Shown here: positions 10,790-20,259 of the stretch, piece by piece | How positions within the stretch are numbered: position 1 is the first letter of the stretch | Layout of the letters: every line of letters begins with the position of its first letter | Assembly (NCBI RefSeq): GCF_023744375.2 | Contig: NZ_CP146284.1 | Location: forward strand, 2,604,001-2,668,000 | DNA from: Parabacteroides sp. AD58 | Lineage (GTDB): Bacteria; Bacteroidota; Bacteroidia; Bacteroidales; Tannerellaceae | Length of the DNA: 64,000 bases | Direction of reading: 5' to 3' | Position numbers and translations under genes: made by a program | The notes under the pieces: generated by a model | The model's database searches: none | Seen by the model: the letters and a program-made list of their open reading frames with translations, nothing else | What the model was told of the DNA's origin: nothing

Positions 10790-11185
10790 TTATGCTAACC
10801 GTTCACAAAATTCAATTCGCTCTTCGTTAGGACCTAAAATAGTAAAGAACTTAACACCTTTTTCCCAAAACGGAAGATACTGTACTGAATCATTGAGTAT
10901 ATGAAAACCGCCCGCTTTGATTTCCTCATACAGCTTATCAACTTCCTTGACGTCAATGGCCACATGATCGATGGCTCCTGAACGCAATGTTGCTGCATGA
11001 TTCTCGTAAGTTTCAATGGTTAAATTACCAAATTGCAGAAAAGCTACTTTTTCGTTTGCTTTTTCATTCACTGTCTGATGAGCTACTACAAATCCTAAAC
11101 GCTGATAGAATGCAATCGTCTTATCCAGATCGTTTGTTGGAATTCCAACATGTTGGATTCCTGTCATATACTTTGTTATATCCAT
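10790..11185 (-). CDS. VOC-family (glyoxalase/dioxygenase fold) metalloprotein
   Basis: A 131-residue protein with two beta-alpha-beta-beta-beta modules of the vicinal oxygen chelate fold. Four metal ligands can be picked out at the usual places: His in QHVGIP, Glu in TIETYE, His in DHVAID and Glu in RIEFCE. This pattern suits a divalent-metal glyoxalase I-like lyase or an isomerase. The length matches glyoxalase I of about 130 residues, but the substrate cannot be told. It is a single-gene unit ending at the bidirectional hairpin and divergent from the patatin-like gene. Confidence 0.8.
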   Translation of the reverse strand: MDITKYMTGIQHVGIPTNDLDKTIAFYQRLGFVVAHQTVNEKANEKVAFLQFGNLTIETYENHAATLRSGAIDHVAIDVKEVDKLYEEIKAGGFHILNDSVQYLPFWEKGVKFFTILGPNEERIEFCERLA

Positions 11186-11306
11186 AAAATTGTATTTTAA
11201 ATAATGCCTCCAAATTACATATTATTATTCAATACAAATCCTTTTTCCCTACAAATTAACCTACATTCCTACAATTAAGGCACAGCGTTCATTGAATCGA
11301 ATATAG

Positions 11307-11314
11307 TATCTTTG
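11307..11314 (+). promoter_or_regulatory. -7 promoter box (TATCTTTG) for the patatin-like gene
   Basis: An exact match to the Bacteroidetes TAnnTTTG box, 26 bp upstream of the ATG at 11341. No clear TTG is at the expected -33 distance. Confidence 0.5.
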
Positions 11315-11340
11315 CCATCTAAAGTCCTAAAAAGAATAAT

Positions 11341-13539
11341 ATGCGACTACTAAAACTCATCTGTTACATATTAATAATTGTCTGTTTCTGTCCAGATTCA
11401 ATCCAAGCCCGTAAAAAGGTCGGATTAGTTTTAGGCGGTGGCGGAGCAAAAGGGGTTTCGCATATTGGTGTACTGAAAGTATTGGAAGAAGCAGGGATTC
11501 CCATTGATTATATAGCTGGTACGAGCATGGGTGCTATTGTCGGAGGACTGTATTCTATTGGATATTCAGCTGCAGAAATAGACAGCATGGTGGCTTCTCA
11601 AGACTGGCAATTATTATTAAGTGACCGGGTAAAACGAGATAACCTGACGTTCCCGGAAAAAGAAAATTCTGAACGTTATGTCATCTCGCTTCCTTTCGGT
11701 ATTGATAAGAAAGATCGTCTGGTAGATGGTATGATTAAAGGACAGAACCTGCAAAATCTCTTTTCCAACTTAACTATCGGTTACCATGATTCTGTCGATT
11801 TCCGTTCATTTCCGATACCCTTTGCCTGTGTAGCCGTAAATTTGGTTGATGGCAAAGATTATGTCTTCCAAAAGGGCAGTTTACCTGTTGCCATGCGGGC
11901 AAGTATGGCTATTCCGGCAGCTTTTACTCCTGTTAAATTAGACAGTATGATCTTGGTCGACGGCGGCCTAAATAATAATTATCCGGCAGATGTTGTCAAA
12001 TCTATGGGTGCTGATGTAATCATTGGTGTTGATTTAGGAACCAGCGACTTGAAAAGCCTGCAAAATATAAATTCAACGATTGATGTAGTCGGACAAATTG
12101 TAGCCTTACACGGTTATGACAAATATACCCACAATACATCCATTACCGATTTACTTATCCGTCCTAACACAGCTCCTTATAATTCGGCCAGCTTTACTTC
12201 AACAGCATTGGATACATTGATTATACGTGGAGAAGAAGCTGCCCGCAGACAATGGAATGAACTGATTGCGCTTAAAGAAAAGATAGGAACAGACAGTATT
12301 TTTCCTCATACGTATTCGAAAACATCCGTTCTTAAACCTCAGGATTCTTTTCTGATCCGTAAAATATATTTCGAAGGAGCTGATCCTCGAGATGAAAAGT
12401 GGCTGTTACAAATCAGCCAATTAAAGGAAAACAGCTGGATATCACTCAAGAAACTGCATCATGCCATGTCTATTTTAATTGGTACCAATGCTTATTCTAA
12501 CGTAAGTTACAAACTGACAGGCGAAGATGTTCATGACCTACATTTAATTGTAGAACCCAAGTCAGCCAGTTCGGTGAATGTTGGCTTACGGTTTGATTCA
12601 GAAGAAATCATTGCCGTCCTATTAAATGGAAAATTCGATTATCATACTCAGTTTCACTCTAAATTTGCGATTACGGGACGCGTAGGGAAAAAGACATACG
12701 GACGTGTTGATTATTCTATCGAACGTAATCCCTTACGTAATCTGAATCTGTCATATAAATTCACTTACCAGGATTTGGATATTTACCACTATGGAGAGAA
12801 AGCCCTCAATACAACTTTCCGCAACCATTTTGCCGAGTTTTCCTATTCTGATATGAATTGGCTCTGCTTTAAAGTACAGACAGGCATCCGATATGAACAT
12901 TACAATTACAAATCGGTCTTGAATAATGGAGAACTTCCCATCGATCTCAAGACACAAAACTTTATCAACTATTTTGTTTCGGCCCATTTCGAGACACTCG
13001 ACCGAAGTTATTATCCGAACCGGGGCGTTTCACTGAAAGCTGATTATACGGTATATACCGATAATTTCGTCGGCTATCAGGGTCATACGCCTTTTTCTGC
13101 TTTAAGTGCTAATTTTTTATCTGTAATACCTGTCACCAGTCACTTTAGTATTCTTCCAGCCGTCTACGGACGTGTATTGATTGGACGAGATGCAGCCTAT
13201 CCATATCTAAATGCCGTCGGTGGAGAAACGGAAGGTCATTACTTAGATCATCAGTTACCTTTCGCAGGAATTAATCACGTAGAATTTCTGGACAATGCCT
13301 TTCTTTCGTTACGCCTGCAATTACGGCAACGCATCAGTGGCCGGCATTATATTTCACTGACCGGCAACTATGGTGTACATGAAGACAACTTCTTTAATCT
13401 GCTGAAGGGACATCACATCTGGGGCGGCAGTCTAAGCTATGCCTATAACAGTATGTTTGGTCCGATGAATGCTTCCTTCAGCCTATCAAACAGAACCCAA
13501 AAACTTCAGTTCTTCCTCAATTTAGGTTACTATTTCTAA
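11341..13539 (+). CDS. Patatin-like phospholipase fused to a BamA/Omp85-type outer-membrane barrel
   Basis: A 732-residue exported protein. After a signal peptide (MRLLKLICYIL... to about residue 23) comes a patatin domain with the oxyanion loop GGGGAKG (32-38), nucleophile elbow GTSMG (Ser62) and catalytic Asp207 in DGG. A POTRA-like stretch (about residues 338-400) and a 16-strand-type barrel follow, ending in YYF, the terminal aromatic of Omp85 proteins. The layout matches PlpD-like type Vd autotransporters, in which the barrel carries the lipase to or across the outer membrane. Phospholipase or acyl hydrolase activity is inferred from the intact Ser-Asp dyad. It has its own promoter and converges on the chromate-transporter-like genes with a 10-bp gap. 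Confidence 0.9.
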   Translation: MRLLKLICYILIIVCFCPDSIQARKKVGLVLGGGGAKGVSHIGVLKVLEEAGIPIDYIAGTSMGAIVGGLYSIGYSAAEIDSMVASQDWQLLLSDRVKRDNLTFPEKENSERYVISLPFGIDKKDRLVDGMIKGQNLQNLFSNLTIGYHDSVDFRSFPIPFACVAVNLVDGKDYVFQKGSLPVAMRASMAIPAAFTPVKLDSMILVDGGLNNNYPADVVKSMGADVIIGVDLGTSDLKSLQNINSTIDVVGQIVALHGYDKYTHNTSITDLLIRPNTAPYNSASFTSTALDTLIIRGEEAARRQWNELIALKEKIGTDSIFPHTYSKTSVLKPQDSFLIRKIYFEGADPRDEKWLLQISQLKENSWISLKKLHHAMSILIGTNAYSNVSYKLTGEDVHDLHLIVEPKSASSVNVGLRFDSEEIIAVLLNGKFDYHTQFHSKFAITGRVGKKTYGRVDYSIERNPLRNLNLSYKFTYQDLDIYHYGEKALNTTFRNHFAEFSYSDMNWLCFKVQTGIRYEHYNYKSVLNNGELPIDLKTQNFINYFVSAHFETLDRSYYPNRGVSLKADYTVYTDNFVGYQGHTPFSALSANFLSVIPVTSHFSILPAVYGRVLIGRDAAYPYLNAVGGETEGHYLDHQLPFAGINHVEFLDNAFLSLRLQLRQRISGRHYISLTGNYGVHEDNFFNLLKGHHIWGGSLSYAYNSMFGPMNASFSLSNRTQKLQFFLNLGYYF

Positions 13540-13549
13540 TTGAATCGTC

Positions 13550-14101
13550 TTACCAATAAATCACAATTCCGGCCAGACCCGCCAATAAGATCATCAAGAT
13601 AGGATGTACCTTAAATTTCCATGTCAAAATAAAAGCGACACCGAAAATCAAGAAACTTTTATAGTCTATGAAATTTTCATGATTCATCAACAATAAGGCA
13701 GCAGCCGCAATCAAACCTACCGTAGCCGGACGAAGACCTAAAAAGGCAGCCTCTACATATTTATTATTCTTGAATTTGGCAAAGAAGTAAGAAATTAATA
13801 AGACTAAAAGGAATGAAGGTAAACATACGGCAAAGGTAGTCAGACATGACCCCAATATACTCATCGCCGGAGAATAACCGGCATTATGAATTGCTGTATA
13901 ACCAATATAAGTCGCGCTGTTGATACCAATCGGTCCGGGTGTCATCTGCGAAATAGCTACTATATCAGTAAACTCCTGTAAGGAAATCCACTGATACCTG
14001 TCTACCACATCAGCCTGAATCAATGACAACATGGCGTATCCTCCGCCAAATCCCAATATACCAATCTTCAGATATACATATAATAATTGTAACCAGATCA
14101 T
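13550..14101 (-). CDS. Chromate transporter-type (CHR family) half-size membrane protein, second of a pair
   Basis: A 183-residue integral membrane protein of the CHR family, with the signature GGGYAMLSLIQADVV near the N-terminus and GPIGINSATYIGY after it. It has about six hydrophobic segments. Short CHR proteins occur as adjacent pairs whose products form one transporter of opposite topology, and the partner is the next gene upstream, 56 bp away. Family members export chromate, but in gut anaerobes the true anion is unknown. It is the last gene of the operon led by the acetyltransferase gene. Confidence 0.85.
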   Translation of the reverse strand: MIWLQLLYVYLKIGILGFGGGYAMLSLIQADVVDRYQWISLQEFTDIVAISQMTPGPIGINSATYIGYTAIHNAGYSPAMSILGSCLTTFAVCLPSFLLVLLISYFFAKFKNNKYVEAAFLGLRPATVGLIAAAALLLMNHENFIDYKSFLIFGVAFILTWKFKVHPILMILLAGLAGIVIYW

Positions 14102-14157
14102 AAGTTTTGAGTTTAATTATATTCCATCCAAGAAACTTATCAACAATAAATTTAAAG

Positions 14158-14700
14158 CTACTTGATTAACTTCGAATTCTTAATTTTTAATCCATAAATC
14201 AGACCACCGGCAATAGCAGCCAAAATAATCCATGCCGGAGAAACACCACCTAACCAAATCAACAAAGCGACTCCAATAGGAATAACCAATTGTTTATAAG
14301 AAAGCTTGATGGAACGGGCTGTCGTCAGACACGGAACAGCAATCAAGGCAACAACGGCCGGACGCAAGCCTTTGAATGCTTTCTCTATCCACTCGTTGTC
14401 CCGTACATGTGTAAAGAACAATGCAATGGCTAAGATAATCAGGAAAGAAGGAAGAATCGTTCCTAAAGCACAACAGAGAGCTCCTAAATTTTTACGCAAT
14501 TTATATCCGACGAAGATAGATATATTCACCGCAAAAATACCAGGTAACGATTGCGTAACGGCAAAAATATCAATAAAGTCTTCTTTCGTCATCCAACCAT
14601 GATCTACAACTTCCCGCTGAATCAAAGGCAGCATGGCATAGCCACCACCGATGGTAAATGTTCCTATCTTGACAAATGTCAGAAATAACGTCCAGTACAT
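14158..14700 (-). CDS. Chromate transporter-type (CHR family) half-size membrane protein, first of a pair
   Basis: A 180-residue CHR-family membrane protein with GGGYAMLPLIQREVV and LPGIFAVNISIFVGY, homologous to its downstream neighbour. Its ATG overlaps the stop codon of the S41 protease gene (TAATG), which implies translational coupling. Paired half-size CHR proteins are known to work together as an anion exporter. The pairing is clear from the sequence; the transported ion is not. Confidence 0.85.
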   Translation of the reverse strand: MYWTLFLTFVKIGTFTIGGGYAMLPLIQREVVDHGWMTKEDFIDIFAVTQSLPGIFAVNISIFVGYKLRKNLGALCCALGTILPSFLIILAIALFFTHVRDNEWIEKAFKGLRPAVVALIAVPCLTTARSIKLSYKQLVIPIGVALLIWLGGVSPAWIILAAIAGGLIYGLKIKNSKLIK

Positions 14701-16295
14701 TATTGTTTAACTCCTAATATTTTGTGATACCTTTCTTCATCATTCAGGATACGTAATGCTTCCTGATAACTGTTATTTACATCATTGATAATATGAAAAT
14801 ACTCCGTCATGTCAAACAGATCACGTGCTATCAGGGATTTGATCTGTAATTGGATCAGAGGCAGCGAACGATTATATTCTTCTTCCTTGAAAGTTATCTT
14901 TGCCTCATCAGCCATCTTTTTCAGTTCATTCATGATTTCATCTGTCACAACGAACTTTTCCTTATAGACATGCGGTTTTTTATATGTTTTACCCAACTCT
15001 TCCCGATGCCGGTCCAGATAATTCATGGCTACCCGGTTTACTAAACCTTTTGCCACAATGTCACGATGATAATCTGAATAACGTGTCGTATCCATCGGAA
15101 TGAATACATCCGGCATAATACCACCGCCACCATAAACTGTACGACCATTAGCCAACGTACTGTATTTCATCGAATCCGGGAAATGGATACTGTCTGCGCT
15201 CATCAGTTCTCCCCGATTATAACGGTCAATCAGGTCATGGGCGTAATCCTCACCTTTCCCCTTTTCGTATGGTTTCTGGATACAACGTCCGGTAGGCGTA
15301 TAATAACGGGCTACTGTCAGACGAATCATTGAACCATCGGGAAGCGGTAACGGACGCTGAACTAATCCTTTGCCAAAGGTACGACGACCAACAATCACAC
15401 CCCGATCCCAATCTTGTACGGCTCCTGAAAGGATTTCACTGGCACTGGCAGATGATTCATCCACCAGAATAACCAAATCTCCGGATTCGAAAGAACCTTG
15501 TAAGGTAGAAATGGCATCTTGTCTTTTCTGTTTGGATCCTTGTGTATATACAATCTGTTTTCCTCGTGACAGAAATTCATCCGCCAGTTCGATGGCTACA
15601 TTCAAATAACCTCCGCCATTACCTTCCAGATCAAGAATTAACTTCTTCATTCCTTTCTTATCAAGTGTCTTCAAGGCTTCTTTAAATTCCTGGGTAGAAG
15701 AAGCGGCAAAACGGTTCAGTTTGATATATCCAATCGACTTGTCTGCCATATAAACGGCATCGATGCTATGCACCGGTATTTTTCCTCGAACAATGGTAAA
15801 GTCCAACAGTTCCGGTTCTCCACTACGCTTTACTTTTACACGGACTTCCGATCCTTTTGGTCCGCGCAGACGTTTCATGATATCGGTGGTTTTCATCTTC
15901 ACGCCGGCAATCACCGTGTCGTTTACCTGTACAATCCGGTCACCGGCAACCAAACCTACTTTTTCCGACGGACCGCCAGGTATAACCTGAATTACATACA
16001 CCGTATCTGTCAAAACATTAAACTGAATACCGATTCCGTCGAAATTACCTTCCAACGGTTCTGTCATCTCTTTTGTTTCTTCAGGATCGGTATACGTAGA
16101 ATGAGGATCCAGTTTTTCCAACATACCTGTAATGGCATCTTCCACCAGCTTACTTTCATCAGTCGGATCCACATACAAGTTGGTGATCGCATATAGAGCC
16201 ATCTGTAACTTCCGGGCATCCATATCCGGTTTCTGTGCAACAGCCGAAAAACATGCTGCTGCAATTCCAAGGAACAATAACGCTATTCGCTTCAT
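14700..16295 (-). CDS. S41-family C-terminal processing peptidase with PDZ domain
   Basis: A 531-residue exported serine protease. A signal peptide (MKRIALLFLGIAAACFSAVA) is followed by a helical segment, a PDZ domain (about 85-170) that would bind substrate C-termini, and the S41 core. The dyad is Ser284 in SASASEI and Lys309 in TFGKG, the 25-residue spacing typical of CtpA-type enzymes. A C-terminal helical extension of about 150 residues completes it. It probably trims or degrades periplasmic proteins. It lies 34 bp after coaD and its stop overlaps the start of the first CHR gene, so it is in the middle of an operon. Confidence 0.92.
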   Translation of the reverse strand: MKRIALLFLGIAAACFSAVAQKPDMDARKLQMALYAITNLYVDPTDESKLVEDAITGMLEKLDPHSTYTDPEETKEMTEPLEGNFDGIGIQFNVLTDTVYVIQVIPGGPSEKVGLVAGDRIVQVNDTVIAGVKMKTTDIMKRLRGPKGSEVRVKVKRSGEPELLDFTIVRGKIPVHSIDAVYMADKSIGYIKLNRFAASSTQEFKEALKTLDKKGMKKLILDLEGNGGGYLNVAIELADEFLSRGKQIVYTQGSKQKRQDAISTLQGSFESGDLVILVDESSASASEILSGAVQDWDRGVIVGRRTFGKGLVQRPLPLPDGSMIRLTVARYYTPTGRCIQKPYEKGKGEDYAHDLIDRYNRGELMSADSIHFPDSMKYSTLANGRTVYGGGGIMPDVFIPMDTTRYSDYHRDIVAKGLVNRVAMNYLDRHREELGKTYKKPHVYKEKFVVTDEIMNELKKMADEAKITFKEEEYNRSLPLIQLQIKSLIARDLFDMTEYFHIINDVNNSYQEALRILNDEERYHKILGVKQ

Positions 16296-16329
16296 TAACT
16301 AAAAAACTTATAAACCAACACATTTAATT

Positions 16330-16791
16330 TTATGGAAGAAATGCCGAAACATCTTTTCCAAAATGCAACAATTCGCGCACTGCACTCGAACTGATATGCG
16401 CATATTGCGGTTCGGCCAGCAAGAAAACAGTTTCAATGCCGGTCAATGTCCGATTAATATCGGCTATTGTTTTTTCATATTCAAAGTCAATGACAGAACG
16501 AATACCTCTTAAAATAAACTGGGCTCCTGTCTTTTCTGCCAGGTCGGTAGTTAGTGTATGATAAGTTATTACTTCTATTCGCGAATCATCTTGAAAAAGT
16601 GAACGGATGGCTTTCAATCTTTCTTCCAACGGAAAACAGGATTGTTTGTTTTCGTTGATGCCGATAGCAATGATAATCCGGTCGGCCAACGCCAGTCCTC
16701 TTTTTACCAATGATTGATGTCCTATGGTAAACGGATCAAACGATCCCGGAAAAAGAGCTATTCTCTCCTGTTTCTGTCCACTTTCTTTCAT
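16330..16791 (-). CDS. coaD: Phosphopantetheine adenylyltransferase
   Basis: A 153-residue nucleotidyltransferase catalysing the fourth step of coenzyme A synthesis: 4'-phosphopantetheine plus ATP to dephospho-CoA. It shows the TIGH version of the nucleotide-binding HxGH motif in PGSFDPFTIGHQSL, the RGIRSVIDFEYE block and the ISSSAVREL motif near the C-terminus. Length and motifs are those of bacterial CoaD. It starts 4 bp after the end of the topoisomerase subunit gene, so it is cotranscribed with it. Confidence 0.95.
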   Translation of the reverse strand: MKESGQKQERIALFPGSFDPFTIGHQSLVKRGLALADRIIIAIGINENKQSCFPLEERLKAIRSLFQDDSRIEVITYHTLTTDLAEKTGAQFILRGIRSVIDFEYEKTIADINRTLTGIETVFLLAEPQYAHISSSAVRELLHFGKDVSAFLP

Positions 16792-16795
16792 ATAC

Positions 16796-18664
16796 TCAGT
16801 TGATCAAATCTTCTTCAATTACCAAATTGTCAATGATGAAATTCTGGCGTTCCATCGTATTCTTTCCCATATAGAATTCCAGCATTTCCTTCACCAGGTC
16901 TTCCTTTTTCATCGATACCTGATCCAGGCGGATGTCTTTTCCGATAAAATGACGGAACTCATCCGGTGAAATTTCTCCCAATCCTTTGAATCGGGTTATC
17001 TCTGGATTCTTTCCCAAGGCCAGGATAGCCTGTTGCTTCTCTTCTTCGCTGTAACAATAAATGGTCTTCTGCTTGTTCCGGACTCGGAAAAGAGGTGTCT
17101 GCAGAATATAAACATGTTTCTGCTTAATCAGATCCGGGAAAAACTGAAGAAAGAATGTAATCAGCAACAAACGGATGTGCATTCCGTCGACATCCGCATC
17201 GGTTGCGATTATTACCTTGTTATAACGCAGACCGTCCAAACCGTCTTCAATGTTCAATGCGGCCTGAAGCAAGTTGAACTCTTCGTTTTCATAAACGATC
17301 TTCTTCGTCAGTCCGTAACTGTTCAACGGTTTTCCACGCAGACTGAATACAGCCTGGAAATTCGGATCCCGACTTTTAGTGATGGATCCGCTGGCCGAAT
17401 CACCCTCGGTAATAAAGATACATGTATCTTCTTTCTGGTCACCTTTCGCGTCGTTCAGATGAATCCGGCAATCGCGGAGTTTCTTATTATGCAAATTGGC
17501 TTTCTTGGCACGTTCACGCGCCAGTTTGGTTACTCCTGCTATAGCCTTGCGTTCTTTTTCCGACTCTTGGATCTTACGAAGCAGAATATCCGATGTTTCC
17601 TGGTCTTTATGCAGGTAATTATCGAGTTCCTTCTTGATAAAGTCGTTGATAAACTTGGATACAGTCGGCCCATCCGGTCCCATATCTTTCGAACCCAACT
17701 TGGTTTTCGTCTGACTCTCGAAGACAGGTTCTTCCACTTTGATACTGATGGCCGCCACAATACCGGCCCGGATATCGGCATAATCGAAGTTCTTGTTGTA
17801 GTATTCCTTGATAACACGTCCGACAGCTTCCTTAAAAGCCGACAGATGCGTACCGCCCTGCGTCGTATGCTGGCCGTTTACGAACGAATAATATTCTTCT
17901 CCGTACTGGTTGCTATGGGTAATCACCACTTCAATATCCTCTCCTTTCAGATGAATGATGGGATAAAGTGGCTCGGTTGTCATGTTTTCATTCAGCAAAT
18001 CCACCAGTCCGTTTTTAGAATGAAAGCGTTTCCCATTGTACAGAATCGTCAGTCCGCTGTTCAGAAAGACATAATTCTTCAACAAGGTTTCAACAAATTC
18101 GTCTTTATACTGATAATCCTTGAATATCGTATTATCAGGTACGAATACCACCTTCGTGCCATTGGCTTCGGTGGTAGGTTGTATATCAGATTCCTTCGTA
18201 ATGATGGCTTTGTTGTATTCAACCTGCTTGCATTCTCCGTCACGGCAACTGACAATCAGGAAATAACTGCTCAGGGCATTGACAGCCTTAATACCGACAC
18301 CATTCAGACCCACCGATTTCTTGAAGGCCTTGCTGTCATATTTAGCACCGGTATTCATTTTGCTGGAGACATCAACGACTTTGCCCAACGGCACACCGCG
18401 GCCATAATCGCGAACTGTTACGGTACCGTCGGAGATGGTCACTTCAATTGTCTTGCCGAATCCCATCATGTATTCGTCAATTGAATTGTCGAGCACCTCT
18501 TTCAGTAACACATAAATTCCGTCGTCAGCATAACTTCCATCGCCTAATTTACCGATATACATACCCGGTCGACGGCGGATGTGTTCCATCCAGTCGAGGG
18601 TTTTAATATCGTCGTCATCATACGATGCAGTATTTTGCTGTGACGTTTCTTTCAGTTCTTCCAT
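16796..18664 (-). CDS. parE: DNA topoisomerase IV subunit B (type IIA topoisomerase ATPase subunit)
   Basis: A 622-residue ATPase subunit of a type IIA topoisomerase. It has a GHKL ATPase domain ([31 protein letters not shown]), a transducer domain, and a TOPRIM domain with EGDSASGS and [10 protein letters not shown]. With subunit A it decatenates daughter chromosomes. The length and the [10 protein letters not shown] stretch fit the ParE group of Bacteroidetes better than GyrB of about 650 residues, but the two are close paralogues. The subunit A gene is not adjacent, so the parE assignment rests on sequence impression. It lies 16 bp after the acetyltransferase gene. Confidence 0.87.
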   Translation of the reverse strand: MEELKETSQQNTASYDDDDIKTLDWMEHIRRRPGMYIGKLGDGSYADDGIYVLLKEVLDNSIDEYMMGFGKTIEVTISDGTVTVRDYGRGVPLGKVVDVSSKMNTGAKYDSKAFKKSVGLNGVGIKAVNALSSYFLIVSCRDGECKQVEYNKAIITKESDIQPTTEANGTKVVFVPDNTIFKDYQYKDEFVETLLKNYVFLNSGLTILYNGKRFHSKNGLVDLLNENMTTEPLYPIIHLKGEDIEVVITHSNQYGEEYYSFVNGQHTTQGGTHLSAFKEAVGRVIKEYYNKNFDYADIRAGIVAAISIKVEEPVFESQTKTKLGSKDMGPDGPTVSKFINDFIKKELDNYLHKDQETSDILLRKIQESEKERKAIAGVTKLARERAKKANLHNKKLRDCRIHLNDAKGDQKEDTCIFITEGDSASGSITKSRDPNFQAVFSLRGKPLNSYGLTKKIVYENEEFNLLQAALNIEDGLDGLRYNKVIIATDADVDGMHIRLLLITFFLQFFPDLIKQKHVYILQTPLFRVRNKQKTIYCYSEEEKQQAILALGKNPEITRFKGLGEISPDEFRHFIGKDIRLDQVSMKKEDLVKEMLEFYMGKNTMERQNFIIDNLVIEEDLIN

Positions 18665-18680
18665 ATTGTCTCCTCTTCCA

Positions 18681-19814
18681 TTATCCTATTTTCTTGATAA
18701 ATGCGCGACGGGTCTTGTGATGTTCCCGTTTAAAATAATCCCATTGTGCCTGAACAGCATTGTTGCTTTCCAATTCCGGATTACTTTCAGCATATTCAAC
18801 TCCTAATTTATTATAGATAGGAATCAAATCATTAAACAGCAGGGCATTTACCCCTTTACTCTGATATTCAGGCAAAACGCCCATCAGATACAGATCGACT
18901 ACCTTCGGTTTCGTCTTCAGGGCTTTCAGCAAATGGATCCAGCCGAACGGGAAAAGATGTCCGTTTGCCTTCTTCATCGCATGTGAAAGATTCGGCAAAG
19001 AAATACCAAAGCCTACTACTTCGTCGTCTTCTTCCCGGACAATTACCGTTACCAGGTCATAACGAAGCATCGGAATATACATATTGATATAGTAGTCAAT
19101 TTGCTTTTGTGTCAGTTTGGAGAAACCATACAACGGAGCATACGCTTCATTCAGCGTATTGAACACCTTATGTGCATATGGCATGATTTCCTTGGCATTT
19201 TTGAATTTCATGATCTTCAAGCCGTATTTCTTCTTGACGATCTCGCCAATCCGCTGATGTTTCTCTGGAATGCCTTCACGCGGAACGAAGATTTTGAACT
19301 CATGCCAGTCCTGGTCTTTCACAAATCCCATACGCTCCATGTGTTGCGGATAATAAGGGAAATTATAAATGGTCGCAATGGTTCCGATCTGGTCAAATCC
19401 TTCTATCAACATGCCTTCATGATCCATATCGGTAAATCCCATCGGCCCTTGCAACTCTTCCATTCCCTTCTGCCGGGCCCAGTCTTCCACCGCTTTGAAA
19501 AGGGCATCAACCACTTCCTGGTCGTCGATAAAATCAACGAATCCGAAGCGGGCGCGTTTCTGTCCCCAGGTTTCATTACTTCCCCGGTTGATTATTCCGG
19601 TGATACGTCCGACTACCTGATCATTCCGATAAGCCAGAAAACTGATGGAATCACAAACCTCGAAAGCCGGGTTTCGTTTCGGGTCGAGAGTCATCATTTC
19701 TTCCTCAATCAATCCGGGTACATGATAAGGGTTTCCTCTATACAAGTCGATATTGAACTTAACAAACTTCTTAAGTTCTTTCTTTGTCGTTACTTCTCTT
19801 ATTATTACGCTCAT
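18681..19814 (-). CDS. GNAT-like N-acetyltransferase (YghO-type), function unknown
   Basis: A 377-residue protein with an N-terminal half resembling a GNAT fold ([18 protein letters not shown] at the start) and a second acyl-CoA-binding-like region near the C-terminus ([23 protein letters not shown]). It belongs to the large cytosolic acetyltransferase-like proteins common in Bacteroidetes, whose substrate is not known. The start at 19814 (MSVIIREV) is preferred over one 75 bases upstream because a TAACTTTG promoter box lies between them. It heads the operon with parE, coaD, the S41 protease and the two CHR genes. Confidence 0.75.
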   Translation of the reverse strand: MSVIIREVTTKKELKKFVKFNIDLYRGNPYHVPGLIEEEMMTLDPKRNPAFEVCDSISFLAYRNDQVVGRITGIINRGSNETWGQKRARFGFVDFIDDQEVVDALFKAVEDWARQKGMEELQGPMGFTDMDHEGMLIEGFDQIGTIATIYNFPYYPQHMERMGFVKDQDWHEFKIFVPREGIPEKHQRIGEIVKKKYGLKIMKFKNAKEIMPYAHKVFNTLNEAYAPLYGFSKLTQKQIDYYINMYIPMLRYDLVTVIVREEDDEVVGFGISLPNLSHAMKKANGHLFPFGWIHLLKALKTKPKVVDLYLMGVLPEYQSKGVNALLFNDLIPIYNKLGVEYAESNPELESNNAVQAQWDYFKREHHKTRRAFIKKIG

Positions 19815-19835
19815 TGATTCTTCTGCTTTGACTGG

Positions 19836-19843
19836 CAAAGTTA
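19836..19843 (-). promoter_or_regulatory. -7 promoter box (TAACTTTG, minus strand) of the acetyltransferase-parE-coaD operon
   Basis: An exact TAnnTTTG match on the minus strand, 22 bp before the ATG at 19814. Its presence decides against the longer N-terminus. The palindromic array at 19987-20074 lies about 150 bp further upstream. Confidence 0.5.
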
Positions 19844-19986
19844 AGGAAAAAAATTCAGAAGTAAAGTATGTTGATTTCGCAGGTTTCATATCCGACCAAC
19901 AGAAAAATAAGGATTTTATCTTGTTTAACGGAGGGCAGATCAGTCCGTTTAACTTTCATCTGAAACGGTTTTCGGTAAAATTATAC

Positions 19987-20074
19987 CGTTTCACCCTTGT
20001 GAAACGATCGTTCCACAAGGGTGAAGAAATCGTTCCACCTATGTGGTACGATCATTCCACTAAGGTGGAACGAT
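19987..20074. repeat. Four tandem 22-bp palindromic units (array A)
   Basis: The stretch divides exactly into four 22-bp units of the form CRTTYCAC-N4-GTGRWACG-AT. Units start at 19987, 20009, 20031 and 20053, with centres CCTT, AAGG, CTAT and TAAG. Unit 1 is a perfect hairpin. Unit 2 is degenerate on its right arm (GTGAAGAA). Units 1 and 2 together form a near-perfect 36-bp palindrome (19990-20025), because their centres CCTT and AAGG are complementary. The array lies between a minus-strand gene start and a plus-strand gene start, 7 bp from the insertion sequence. An extra hairpin, GAAACGGT/ACCGTTTC (19962-19992), overlaps its left edge. The same design recurs at 56011-56098. Confidence 0.9.
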
Positions 20075-20099
20075 ATAAATGTGTCATTTAACGAATTTG

Positions 20100-20170
20100 G
20101 TTGACTTAAAATCTCTTTATAAATAGAAGGGGTTGACTGTAGTTTAACTTATTTATATACTGAGTTGACT
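20100..20170. repeat. Three GTTGACT copies at exact 32-bp steps in the right end of the IS
   Basis: GTTGACT occurs at 20100-20106, 20132-20138 and 20164-20170. The outermost copy is part of the terminal inverted repeat and sits 18 bases in from the end, the same distance as the single copy at the left end. The inner two look like subterminal binding sites for the transposase. Confidence 0.7.
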
Positions 20171-20259
20171 CATTTTTTTGTTATTCACCCTGCAGGTTGT
20201 CTTTTCTTATTTTGGGCAAAAATAAACAAAGATCTTTTATCCTGATAAAAATAATGAAA

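Noticed and set aside
17033..18484. Long open frame of 483 codons antisense to parE
   Set aside because: It lies entirely on the opposite strand of a well-conserved gene, has no recognisable domain and reads as low-complexity hydrophobic sequence. It is a shadow produced by parE codon use.
19987..20074. The 22-bp arrays as CRISPR repeats
   Set aside because: The units are contiguous with only 4 variable central bases, so there are no spacers of 25-40 bp. No cas genes are near.
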